In this document: positions 24,944 to 32,617 of the stretch, one piece after another | Position numbering within the stretch: the first letter of the stretch is position 1 | Layout of the letters: each line of letters begins with the position of its first letter | DNA from: an uncultured Lachnospiraceae bacterium | GTDB taxonomy: Bacteria > Bacillota > Clostridia > Lachnospirales > Lachnospiraceae | DNA: 35,407 nucleotides | NCBI GenBank assembly: GCA_947174505.1 | Contig: CAMWJF010000044.1 | Span: 1-35,407 of the forward strand | Reading direction: 5' to 3' | Notes under the pieces: generated by a model | What the model saw: only the letters and a program-made list of their open reading frames with translations | Databases searched by the model: none | Told to the model about the DNA's origin: nothing | Position numbers and translations under genes: made by a program

Positions 24944-25645
24944 TCATCTTCTTCCTCTCTTTGATATCATTCTGGCCTTACAGTATTTGCTGCTGGAAAC
25001 CTGTATTTTGTCACACCGGTTCAGTTCATTCTTTAAATGGCTGAAAAGAAATCCTGTATATTTGACTTCCATTGTCACCCGTCCCGGCGGGCTGACCGGA
25101 TACAGTGGCGGGCCATTCTGAAACAGATCAAAGTTCGATTCGCTTGCCCGCAGATTCTGGTCAAAGGTAATCCTTGTATCATTATGTTCCGTGATAAAAG
25201 CGCAGCGGTCATACTCCACAATACATTTCGGCCTGTAGCAGTGCACGTGCAAAAAGGCGTAGAGCCAGCCCGCCAGCGGTTCTTCCCTGTCTGTCAGGAA
25301 ACAATAATCACCGTCAGCCATCCGCATTGATTCCTCCCGGCTCAGAATCAGGGAACGTTTCCTCTGAAAACCGCCCGTCTTTTCCTTGATCTCAAGCTTG
25401 GCCGTTTCCGCGTCAGCGCTGTAAACCCGCAGACGTATCTTCTGTCTTTCGTCGTATCCCTCCACCTTCTCCTCAAAATCCGTGTCGTGAAGCGTGTCAA
25501 AATAGAGAGAGCGAACCAGATAACCCTTCTCCCCATTATGCGGGTCCGGCTCCATAAACATACCGAGCCGCCGCTTCATGTCCGCCACCTCCAAAAGACC
25601 TATATCATATTTCACCTCTGTTCTTGTCACATCAAGCAAGTTCAC
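24944..25645 (-). CDS. VTC-domain protein (polyphosphate polymerase-like), set A
   Basis: A 233-residue single-domain VTC protein, paralogous to the set B copy. Tunnel strands are TEVKYDI, RSLYFDT, KIRLRVYS, AKLEIKEKT, KRSLIL, CIVEYDRCAF, RITFDQN, MEVKYTG and SSKYCKA, and all retain the basic and acidic residues expected for binding a polyphosphate chain and metal. The role is probably synthesis or binding of polyphosphate in the cytoplasm, with the DUF4956 protein as membrane partner. The reading frame opens with GTG 25645, which shares GTGA with the preceding stop. AGGGAG is badly placed for it but sits 5 bases before an in-frame TTG at 25639, so the true start may be two codons in. Confidence 0.86.
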   Translation of the reverse strand: MNLLDVTRTEVKYDIGLLEVADMKRRLGMFMEPDPHNGEKGYLVRSLYFDTLHDTDFEEKVEGYDERQKIRLRVYSADAETAKLEIKEKTGGFQRKRSLILSREESMRMADGDYCFLTDREEPLAGWLYAFLHVHCYRPKCIVEYDRCAFITEHNDTRITFDQNLRASESNFDLFQNGPPLYPVSPPGRVTMEVKYTGFLFSHLKNELNRCDKIQVSSSKYCKARMISKRGRR

Positions 25646-26538
25646 TCCCTACCTTTCGACGCTCTGCCCGCGATAAACAACCCGATTCCGGCCGCCGCAA
25701 CCGCCACTCCTTTGACCAGTTTGCTTTTGGAGTTCTTATGGTGTTTCCTGCGCGGTTCGGATGTCACAACAATCCGGGGCGCCGGGGCCGCACTTTCCGG
25801 CTCTACATACTCAATATCCGGCTGTTTTGGCTGCTTCCCGTCTTCTAAATTCCCACTGATCTGCCCTATAAAAGGAGCATCCTCCAAAATGTCGGATTCA
25901 GACTCAGGCAGTACGGTTTCGGGCGTAACTGTTGCCACAGGTTCTGACTCAGGCGAAACCACCGTCTCCATGGCAATATACTCCAGTCCGTTTGCCTCTG
26001 CCTCCAGGCGGGGAATCCGCAGCAGGTCATTGTAGCATTTAAAGCGTACCACCTTCGTCCTTCTGAAGTGCTGGAAGATCAGTCCGCCCACGCCGCAGAC
26101 AGCCGCTGCCACAGCCGCCGTGACCTGATCCCGCCAGATAAACCAATATATCGTCATGCCGATAATAACCGCTCCGAGAGGCGCCGCAATCAGATAAATA
26201 TTCTTCCCCAGCGCATTTCTGATCCACAGCCTGTCCAGGAAATAGCCCAGAATAATATCCAGAAAATACACGATACATATGCCCAGAAAAGTGAGCGAGA
26301 CTGTCAGGAACATCCTGATCACAAGATTTCCCGTCATAGACTCAATCAAAAGAAAAGAAGCATAACAGGTCACGGCGCCGCATCCAAGAAACAGCACCGT
26401 CCTGAAATACTTATAGCCCCAGAAACAAAAGAGAATACCCACAAGCATCAAAATAATAACGCCCACAAATACCAGCAGCTCCTCCGTGAATAACAGTTCG
26501 CCCTGCCATTCCGGCACACGCAATACAAATTTATCCAA
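25642..26538 (-). CDS. TMEM198-like (DUF4203) multi-spanning membrane protein
   Basis: A 298-residue protein. The N-terminal half has about seven hydrophobic segments in the pattern of the TMEM198/DUF4203 family (LLVFVGVIILMLVGILFCF onward to about residue 140). The second half is a hydrophilic, Pro/Glu/Ser-rich linker, then a basic patch (RRKHHKNSKSK) and one last helix (GVAVAAAGIGLFIAG). Function is unknown. It is the first gene of the glucan operon and overlaps the VTC gene by 4 bases. The start is probably TTG 26538, with AAAGGGGA 6 bases upstream; an in-frame TTG at 26556 lacks a ribosome site. Confidence 0.8.
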   Translation of the reverse strand: MDKFVLRVPEWQGELLFTEELLVFVGVIILMLVGILFCFWGYKYFRTVLFLGCGAVTCYASFLLIESMTGNLVIRMFLTVSLTFLGICIVYFLDIILGYFLDRLWIRNALGKNIYLIAAPLGAVIIGMTIYWFIWRDQVTAAVAAAVCGVGGLIFQHFRRTKVVRFKCYNDLLRIPRLEAEANGLEYIAMETVVSPESEPVATVTPETVLPESESDILEDAPFIGQISGNLEDGKQPKQPDIEYVEPESAAPAPRIVVTSEPRRKHHKNSKSKLVKGVAVAAAGIGLFIAGRASKGRE

Positions 26539-26584
26539 AGCGTTCCCCTTTACCAATCATACAATGTAAGAAGCGATTATAAAC

Positions 26585-26613
26585 ATTTTAGCATTTTTAG
26601 TAATATCCGGCAA
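26585..26613 (-). promoter_or_regulatory. Main promoter of the glucan operon
   Basis: On the minus strand TTGCCG (26608-26613), a 17-base spacer and TAAAAT (26585-26590) precede the TMEM198-like gene. A second -10-like TATAAT lies slightly downstream without a good -35 partner. No riboswitch-like fold fits in the short leader. Confidence 0.5.
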
Positions 26614-26683
26614 CAATCACCCGTATTTTCTCTTCTCTTTTGTGTGATTTATATAAAGTCCTACTCTGAATTTCGTGATATTT

Positions 26684-27691
26684 TCAGCTCCGAAGCAGCC
26701 CCAGAACAGCCGCGCTCTCCCGAATGCCCTTTTCCCGCCCGGAAAGCTCCATTCCCAGCCTGACCAGACCCATAATACAGGCTCCCACCACAGGTTCATA
26801 ACGTGCCTGCACAACCTTCACTCCCCGCAGTCTTTCCTGAAGCCCTTCTGTTAAACGGGTTGTAAGCGGGTTATCCGTTCCTTTAAACACACTGCCCGCC
26901 AGCACGACCTCCTCTTCCTCCGGCTTCATCCCCATTTTTCGAAATCCCGCCGCCATATACGCGACAAGTTCCCCCGAAAACTCATCCAGAAGGCCACATG
27001 CCGCCTCATCCCCCCTCCTGGCAATCATCAGAATCTGCGGCATCAGAAAACGCAGTTCTTTCCGAAACGCACCCTCCGTCATGTAGCGCTTGAGCAGTGT
27101 ATCCACATCAGACACTTCGGCCTGTCCTAAAAACAGCGGCGTCAGCTCCGTGGGCGGACACAGCCCCAGCTCCGCGTCAAAAACCTTTCTAAGCGCCCTG
27201 CGCGCCAGCGCGCTTCCTCCCTGCGCTTTCTCCTCCATATAATCTCCGTAGACAAACTGCCTGCCTTCCGTGTCAATCAGGGCGCCGTTCATTCCCGTTC
27301 CCGCACAGAGCACCGCGCCGTGGGAGCGCATGGCTCCACTGTAAAAAGCGATGACTGCGTCGTTGCAGGCAAATATCTCCTCCAGCGAAAGCCTCTTCCG
27401 GAGCGCATCCCTTATCATCACATCGTCTCCCGGCCAGTCTATACCGCCGATTCCCGCCACCGTATATACAATTTCCTCTTTGTTGACCGCCGCATTTCGC
27501 ACCGCCTCTTCCACGGCCTCCCCGATCGGCTCCAAAGCCTGTTCTACTCCTTCGTTGGGAAAATAGGCGCCTCTCGCCGTCGCCCGTCCCACAATAAAAC
27601 CGTCCCCTCTCATCACAGCGGCCGCCGTTTTCGTGCCGCCCTGATCAATTCCCAGAATATACCCTTCTTTCTTAGCCGACTTATCCATCAT
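26684..27691 (-). CDS. BadF/BcrA-type ATPase, probable N-acetylhexosamine kinase
   Basis: A 335-residue ASKHA-fold protein of the BadF/BadG/BcrA/BcrD group. The phosphate-1 loop LGIDQGGTKTAAAV (13-26), the adenosine-side motif AGTGMNG and VLAGSVFKG are clear. Members of this length without a radical-enzyme partner are usually N-acetylglucosamine or related sugar kinases, so cytoplasmic phosphorylation of an amino sugar is likely. The iron-sulfur cysteines of dehydratase activators are absent. GGGAG precedes a double ATG. It is transcribed away from the LacI-GH4 operon, so it may belong to the same sugar-use regulon. There is no clear terminator before the glucan operon, so some readthrough is possible. 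Confidence 0.85.
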   Translation of the reverse strand: MMDKSAKKEGYILGIDQGGTKTAAAVMRGDGFIVGRATARGAYFPNEGVEQALEPIGEAVEEAVRNAAVNKEEIVYTVAGIGGIDWPGDDVMIRDALRKRLSLEEIFACNDAVIAFYSGAMRSHGAVLCAGTGMNGALIDTEGRQFVYGDYMEEKAQGGSALARRALRKVFDAELGLCPPTELTPLFLGQAEVSDVDTLLKRYMTEGAFRKELRFLMPQILMIARRGDEAACGLLDEFSGELVAYMAAGFRKMGMKPEEEEVVLAGSVFKGTDNPLTTRLTEGLQERLRGVKVVQARYEPVVGACIMGLVRLGMELSGREKGIRESAAVLGLLRS

Positions 27692-27747
27692 GTTCTCCCT
27701 TCCGAAGCGTCCCCTGCCGCTCTCGTACCCTTCTTTTCTTTCACAGT

Positions 27748-27801
27748 GTGTATCGTTTTACACCTTACTCCAATCCTACCCAACTACCCGGTTCCTGTCA
27801 A
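27748..27801 (-). promoter_or_regulatory. Promoter and candidate operator of the BadF-type kinase
   Basis: On the minus strand TTGACA (27796-27801), a 17-base spacer and TAGGAT (27773-27778). The interrupted palindrome GTGTATCGTTTTACAC (27748-27763, 5-base perfect arms, central CG) covers the expected transcription start and has the size of a LacI-family operator. The rest of 27764-27928 shows no gene. Confidence 0.5.
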
Positions 27802-27928
27802 CACACAAACTTCGCATCCGCTTTTGTTTTTATGTATTTTAGTATACACGGCAGTCTTAGCTTTCCTTTTCTCATGTCCTTTATTAAAGCAGGAAATGTT
27901 TCCCTTTCCCTTCGCCGCAACATTTTTG

Positions 27929-27966
27929 TTGACATCATGGCACATTATGTTACAATATAAATGTAA
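27929..27966 (+). promoter_or_regulatory. Promoter of the LacI-type regulator gene
   Basis: Consensus TTGACA (27929-27934), a 16-base spacer and TACAAT (27951-27956). An inverted repeat TTACA-N7-TGTAA (27950-27966) overlaps the -10 box and could serve as an autoregulatory operator. The untranslated leader to 28070 is about 105 bases and shows no strong structure. Confidence 0.55.
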
Positions 27967-28070
27967 ATTATGAAACACCCATATTACACCGAAATGCACA
28001 CACAGGATAGAGACTGCCGGAACAACCTCACACGATTGTATTTTCCCGGCATCTGTCAGAGAGGCGGCAT

Positions 28071-29072
28071 ATGACGACTATATCAGACATCGCCAAACAG
28101 GCGAACGTTTCGAGAACGCTGGTATCCAGGGTTCTGAATAATAAACCCGGAGTCAGTCCCGAGAATCGGAAAAAAATTCTGGAAATCATTGAGGAAAACC
28201 ACTACGTCCCCAACGGCCTCGCCAAATCTCTGGTTTTGCAAAAAACCAACACCATCGGCGTGGTCATGGACGATCTGTGCAACGACTTTTTCTTTCAGCT
28301 GATCCGCGGGTTACAGGACGCCGCGGAAGCGCAGGATTACAATATCCTCTTTTGCAGCGGCCGCAGGGATATGGCTGCGAAGCTGAAATATGTGGATTAT
28401 CTGACAAGCGGCTGCACAGACGGCATCATCGCGTATGGAAGCAGTTTTGACGACGAAGCGCTTTTCCGTCACGTCGCCGAAAAATCAGCAACCAGTGTCC
28501 TGATTGAAAGTAATCTGAGCGACTGCCGCGCCGACAAAATCCTGCTTGATAATTTTCACGGCGCCTATACCGCAACAGAGCATCTGATTAAGCAGGGCCG
28601 GAAAAACATCATCCATGTGACCTGTGATATGAATTACGACGTGGGACTGGAACGGTTAAACGGCTTTGTATCGGCCATGCACGATTACCGGATGCCGCTC
28701 GGCCCCGATTCCATCCTTTACGCCGACCATTTTGAAACCACCGCCTATCAGCAGATGAAAAAGCGGCTGGCACAGGGCGACAGGCCGGACGCCTGTTTTG
28801 CAGGGGCTGACAAACCGGCCTTCGGCGTCTGGCGCGCGGTTTGGGAGGCCGGGCTTTCCGTCCCCGGGGATCTGGCCCTGATCGGCTTTGACGATGATAT
28901 ACCCGACTCCAAGGATATCCTGTTTCCCGCCCTCTCCACCATGCGCCAGCCGCTCTACGAAATGGGACAGGCGGGCGTGGCTCTCCTGATCGACCGGATT
29001 AACCGGCCGGAGGGCGAACCCGTCACCCGGACTTTTGAGGCAGAACTGATTTTACGGGAAACATGCAAATAA
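28071..29072 (+). CDS. LacI-family transcriptional regulator
   Basis: A 333-residue regulator with the LacI helix-turn-helix at the N-terminus (TISDIAKQANVSRTLVSRVLN, then the hinge helix NGLAKSLVLQKT) and a periplasmic-binding-protein-like sugar domain (about 60-333) with IGVVMDD, IGFDDD and the usual C-terminal order. It should repress the following phospho-glycosidase gene and perhaps the divergent kinase until an inducer sugar or sugar phosphate binds. GAGAGG lies 6 bases before the ATG. The GH4 gene follows after 31 bases, so the two are co-transcribed. Ligand not predictable. Confidence 0.93.
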   Translation: MTTISDIAKQANVSRTLVSRVLNNKPGVSPENRKKILEIIEENHYVPNGLAKSLVLQKTNTIGVVMDDLCNDFFFQLIRGLQDAAEAQDYNILFCSGRRDMAAKLKYVDYLTSGCTDGIIAYGSSFDDEALFRHVAEKSATSVLIESNLSDCRADKILLDNFHGAYTATEHLIKQGRKNIIHVTCDMNYDVGLERLNGFVSAMHDYRMPLGPDSILYADHFETTAYQQMKKRLAQGDRPDACFAGADKPAFGVWRAVWEAGLSVPGDLALIGFDDDIPDSKDILFPALSTMRQPLYEMGQAGVALLIDRINRPEGEPVTRTFEAELILRETCK

Positions 29073-29103
29073 TATTTGTGGCAGCACAGAAACGGAGGAA
29101 ATC

Positions 29104-30420
29104 ATGACAGAAAGAGGACTAAAAATCGCAACCATCGGCGGCGGCTCCAGTTATACCCCTGAGCTGATCGAGGGTTTTATCAAACGGCACGACAGCCTTC
29201 CTGTGAAGGATATCTGGCTTGTTGATGTGGACGCCGGACTGGAAAAGCTGCAGATTGTCACGGAGCTGGCCAAAAGAATGGTGGAAAAGAGCGGCGTTGA
29301 TTTACAGATCCATGCGACCACGGACAGGAAAGAGGCGTTAAAGGATGCCGATTTCGTCACTACCCAGTTCCGGGTGGGGCTTCTGGACGCCAGAATCCGG
29401 GACGAAAAAATACCCCTGCGCCACGGCAGAATCGGCCAGGAAACCACCGGCGCGGGCGGCTTTGCCAAGGCGCTTCGCTCTGTTCCTGTCATTCTGGACA
29501 TCTGTCACGATATGGAGCGGCTGTGCCCTGACGCTTTTCTGATTAATTTTGCAAACCCCTCGGGCATTCTGACAGAAGCCGCATTAAACCACAGTTCCAT
29601 CAGAACCATCGGCCTGTGCAACTGTCCCATCAATATGATCAGTGATATGGCGGAAAAATTTGACTGTTCCCCGGACGATGTGTTCTGCGATTTCGTGGGC
29701 ATCAACCATCTGGTCTGGGCAAAAAGAGTGCTGGTGCGCGGAGAGGACGTGACTGCCGCGGCGATTGAGAAGCTCTGTTCGGAATCCGCCAGAGAGGTGA
29801 TGGCAAACATCCCGGAAATCCACTATGATCCCGCCTTTTTAAAGTCTTTGGGAATGGTGCCCGTGAGTTATCTGAAATACTACTATATGCAGCCGGAAAT
29901 GTTCGCCGAGTGCGACCGCGCCGCGAAGGAGGAGGGCTGCCGCGCGGAAGTGATCAAGCAGGTGGAAAAGGATCTTTTCGCCCTCTACCAAGATCCCGCT
30001 CTGGATATCAAGCCGCCCCAGCTTGCCAAACGCGGCGGCGCACGCTACTCTGACGCGGCCTGTAGCCTGATCGACTCCATCTACAATAACAGAAAAGACA
30101 TCCAGACCGTGAATGTCTTAAACAACGGCACGAACACGGATCTTCCCGACAGCGCCTCCATCGAGCGCAACTGCGTCATAGACAGGGACGGGGCACACCC
30201 CATACACATCGGGCGCACCCCTTTGAAAATCCGCGGTCTTTTACAAAATGTGAAGGCCTATGAACAGCTTACGGTCGAAGCCGCTGTGAACGGCGATTAT
30301 GACTGCGCCCTGCAGGCTCTCACCATACACCCGCTCGTAAGCTCCGCCACCGTTGCCGGACAGATACTTGACGATATCCTTATGGAAAACAGGGAATATC
30401 TGCCTCAGTTCAATCACTGA
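29104..30420 (+). CDS. GH4 6-phospho-beta-glucosidase
   Basis: A 438-residue family 4 glycosidase, an NAD- and divalent metal-dependent enzyme that cleaves phosphorylated disaccharides by an oxidation-elimination route in the cytoplasm. It shows the NAD-binding loop IGGGSSYTPELIEG, NFANPSG with Asn151, and the metal ligands Cys172 (GLCNCP) and His202 (GINHLVW). The overall pattern is closer to LicH/CelF 6-phospho-beta-glucosidases than to alpha-galactosidases or GlvA. No PTS transporter gene is in the window, so the phosphorylated substrate must come from elsewhere. GGAGGAAATC precedes the ATG. The stop overlaps the converging pncB stop by 7 bases. Confidence 0.92.
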   Translation: MTERGLKIATIGGGSSYTPELIEGFIKRHDSLPVKDIWLVDVDAGLEKLQIVTELAKRMVEKSGVDLQIHATTDRKEALKDADFVTTQFRVGLLDARIRDEKIPLRHGRIGQETTGAGGFAKALRSVPVILDICHDMERLCPDAFLINFANPSGILTEAALNHSSIRTIGLCNCPINMISDMAEKFDCSPDDVFCDFVGINHLVWAKRVLVRGEDVTAAAIEKLCSESAREVMANIPEIHYDPAFLKSLGMVPVSYLKYYYMQPEMFAECDRAAKEEGCRAEVIKQVEKDLFALYQDPALDIKPPQLAKRGGARYSDAACSLIDSIYNNRKDIQTVNVLNNGTNTDLPDSASIERNCVIDRDGAHPIHIGRTPLKIRGLLQNVKAYEQLTVEAAVNGDYDCALQALTIHPLVSSATVAGQILDDILMENREYLPQFNH

Positions 30421-31865
30421 CTCATTTGGTCAAGCAACGTAATCTTCGCATCGTAAAGTTTACTGGAAAGATCGATATGTACCCTGTGGGGATTCACCAA
30501 ACGTCTCGTCTCCTCCCACAGGGTATTCTGCTCCTCCTGACAGTATGCCCGGATATCCATTACTTTCGGCGATGTGTAGCAGCACTCGCCGTTTTTGAAA
30601 ACCGGCTTCATCAGCTCGCGCAGCCGATAGCTCCCCGCCGGGAGCTTTGTCTTTTTCCACGGCTCCACCGGGTCAAACAGCAAAAGAGGTTCACTCTCGT
30701 CATATGTCTCATCCGCCAGACAGATCAGATCCGCCTTAATCTTTCCGCTTTCCCTGTCATAAACACGGTAAATTGTCTTATTGCCGGGATTGGTCACCTT
30801 CTCCGTATTCTCGGAGAGCTTAATCTTCGGAATGAACTTCCCGTCCTGACCCATGATCGCCGCCAGCTTATAAACGCCGCCGAAAGAAGGACAGTCCTTC
30901 GATGTGATCAGATGCGTACCCACGCCCCACGAAGTTATTTTCGCACCCTGATCCTTTAAACTCTGAATCAGGAATTCATCCAGATCGTTGGAGGCGGAGA
31001 TCACCGCATCAGGAAATCCCGCTTCATCCAGCATTTTTCTTGCTTCTTTAGAGAGATAGGCAAGGTCACCGCTGTCCAGACGGATGCCGTAAAAACTTAA
31101 GGGTATTCCCGCCTCCCTCATCTCCGTGAAGACGCGGATCGCATTCGGCACGCCGGATTTCAGGGTATCGTATGTATCCACCAGCAAAATACAGGCGGAA
31201 GGATACATAGCCGCATAAGTCCGAAAAGCCGTGTACTCATCCGGGAAACTCATAATCCAGCTATGGGCGTGGGTGCCCTTGACCGGCACGTCAAAAAGCT
31301 GTCCGCAGAGCACATTGGAGGTGCCCACACAGCCGCCGATGACCGCCGCCCTCGCGCCGTAGGTGCCTGCATCCGGCCCCTGCGCACGGCGCAGTCCGAA
31401 TTCCATCACGCCATCGCCCTGCGCCGCATAGCACACCCGCGCCGCCTTCGTGGCAATGAGGCTCTGGTGGTTAATGATGTTTAAGACCGCCGTCTCCACA
31501 AGCTGCGCCTGCATAATCGGCGCAATCACTTTTACAAGCGGTTCCCTGGGAAAAACCACCGTCCCTTCGGGAATCGCATAGACGTCCCCCGTAAAGCGGA
31601 AATCCGCCAGATAGTCCAGAAAGTCCTGTCCGAAAATGCCAAGCCCCGCCAGATAATCAATGTCTTCCTTCTCAAAATGCAGCTCCCTGATATACTGTAT
31701 CAGCTGCTCCAGCCCTGCCGCGATGGCAAAGCCTCCGTCACAGGGATTGTTTCTGTAAAAAGCGTCAAAAATAACCGTCTCGTTCTGATCCTTGTTCTTA
31801 AAATAACCCTGCATCATCGTCAGCTCATACAGATCGGTGAGCAGCGTCAGGTTCTGTCTGTCCAT
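30414..31865 (-). CDS. pncB: Nicotinate phosphoribosyltransferase
   Basis: A 483-residue enzyme that joins nicotinate and PRPP (with ATP) to give nicotinate mononucleotide in the NAD salvage route. Diagnostic segments are the N-terminal LTDLYELTMMQGYF, MEFGLRRAQGPD, the catalytic-histidine loop GTHAHSWIMSF, IRLDSGDLAYLSKEARK, and SWGVGTHLITS. ATG 31865 is preceded by AAGGAGGGG at ideal spacing; an in-frame TTG at 31886 is rejected. It appears monocistronic and converges on the GH4 gene with a 7-base overlap of the coding ends. Confidence 0.96.
   Translation of the reverse strand: MDRQNLTLLTDLYELTMMQGYFKNKDQNETVIFDAFYRNNPCDGGFAIAAGLEQLIQYIRELHFEKEDIDYLAGLGIFGQDFLDYLADFRFTGDVYAIPEGTVVFPREPLVKVIAPIMQAQLVETAVLNIINHQSLIATKAARVCYAAQGDGVMEFGLRRAQGPDAGTYGARAAVIGGCVGTSNVLCGQLFDVPVKGTHAHSWIMSFPDEYTAFRTYAAMYPSACILLVDTYDTLKSGVPNAIRVFTEMREAGIPLSFYGIRLDSGDLAYLSKEARKMLDEAGFPDAVISASNDLDEFLIQSLKDQGAKITSWGVGTHLITSKDCPSFGGVYKLAAIMGQDGKFIPKIKLSENTEKVTNPGNKTIYRVYDRESGKIKADLICLADETYDESEPLLLFDPVEPWKKTKLPAGSYRLRELMKPVFKNGECCYTSPKVMDIRAYCQEEQNTLWEETRRLVNPHRVHIDLSSKLYDAKITLLDQMSQ
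30481..30524. repeat. Perfect 10-bp inverted repeat inside the pncB 3' end
   Basis: ACCCTGTGGG (30481-30490) and CCCACAGGGT (30515-30524) can form a stem with a 24-base loop 60 bases past the GH4 stop. No U-run follows on the plus strand, so it is not a classical terminator, but it may protect the end of the lacI-GH4 mRNA. Confidence 0.5.
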
Positions 31866-31887
31866 GGTTTTCCCCTCCTTTCCCAAT

Positions 31888-31916
31888 ATTTTACGGTTTT
31901 ACCGTGCTTTTTGCAA
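31888..31916 (-). promoter_or_regulatory. Promoter and candidate operator of pncB
   Basis: On the minus strand TTGCAA (31911-31916), a 17-base spacer and TAAAAT (31888-31893). The spacer contains the dyad ACGGT-TTT-ACCGT (31893-31905), a possible repressor site for NAD-related control. Confidence 0.55.
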
Positions 31917-31955
31917 TGAAATTTATTATCTGCATTAAGCCAAACCAACACTGTA

Positions 31956-32591
31956 TTATGACCTGTCCATAAACTCACTCAGTGAATTTAATTTTCCAAT
32001 AATATAATTCATTCGTAACTCATTAAAGCTTTTATCCACCATATCTACCAGCCTTTTACAAAGCTCCTTTGGCAACCGTGTCTGCATATACACAAAGTTT
32101 ATCATTACATCGTAATGCATATTTTTTTCAATCATATAAGAACATAGACCGTCCTGCGCATTCAAAAAGTCCACAAACGCGTTGCCATTGTCAAAATGAT
32201 ATTTCTCATATTCCTGCATAATATTGGGATGGTACCGTAATACAGCGCAATCAAACACCTGCTCCATAATTTCACACGCCTCTTTGGAATTTACCGCCCC
32301 CAAGACCCGCAAAGGCGCAAAGGCATAAAAAGTCCACAGCAAATCATCTAAATATTTTTTCAAATTATTATATAATAAATCATTATCTATTTTTTTCTCT
32401 ACTTTCTGCAAATGAGAAACCTTATTGTCCTTTATTTCTTCCATACAGCTCTGTAGAAAATCTTCTATACCGTCTTTACACTTCCGATCGAGTTCAACAT
32501 TTTCATTCTTTAAATACGCATCCAACTTTGTTTTCCAATCTTCTCCCAAACCTTCTATCAATGCTTTTAAATTATCTATACTTGTATTCAT
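31956..32591 (-). CDS. Helical protein of unknown function
   Basis: A 211-residue protein that I do not recognise. It is predicted to be almost all alpha-helix and rich in Lys, Glu, Asn and Asp (for example LKALIEGLGEDWKTKLDAYLKNENVELDRK at the start). It has no signal peptide and no evident enzyme motif. One more hydrophobic segment (DDLLWTFYAFAPLRVLGAV, about 82-100) is probably buried rather than membrane-spanning. GGGAGG lies 8 bases before the ATG. It is the last gene of a three-gene AT-richer cassette, 26 bases after the winged-helix gene. No convincing terminator follows. Confidence 0.75.
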   Translation of the reverse strand: MNTSIDNLKALIEGLGEDWKTKLDAYLKNENVELDRKCKDGIEDFLQSCMEEIKDNKVSHLQKVEKKIDNDLLYNNLKKYLDDLLWTFYAFAPLRVLGAVNSKEACEIMEQVFDCAVLRYHPNIMQEYEKYHFDNGNAFVDFLNAQDGLCSYMIEKNMHYDVMINFVYMQTRLPKELCKRLVDMVDKSFNELRMNYIIGKLNSLSEFMDRS

Positions 32592-32617
32592 GATCTGCCC
32601 TCCCAGTCCCTTTCTGA

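Noticed and set aside
26684..27691. Activator of 2-hydroxyacyl-CoA dehydratase
   Set aside because: The iron-sulfur cysteines and a neighbouring dehydratase are absent; sugar kinase fits better.
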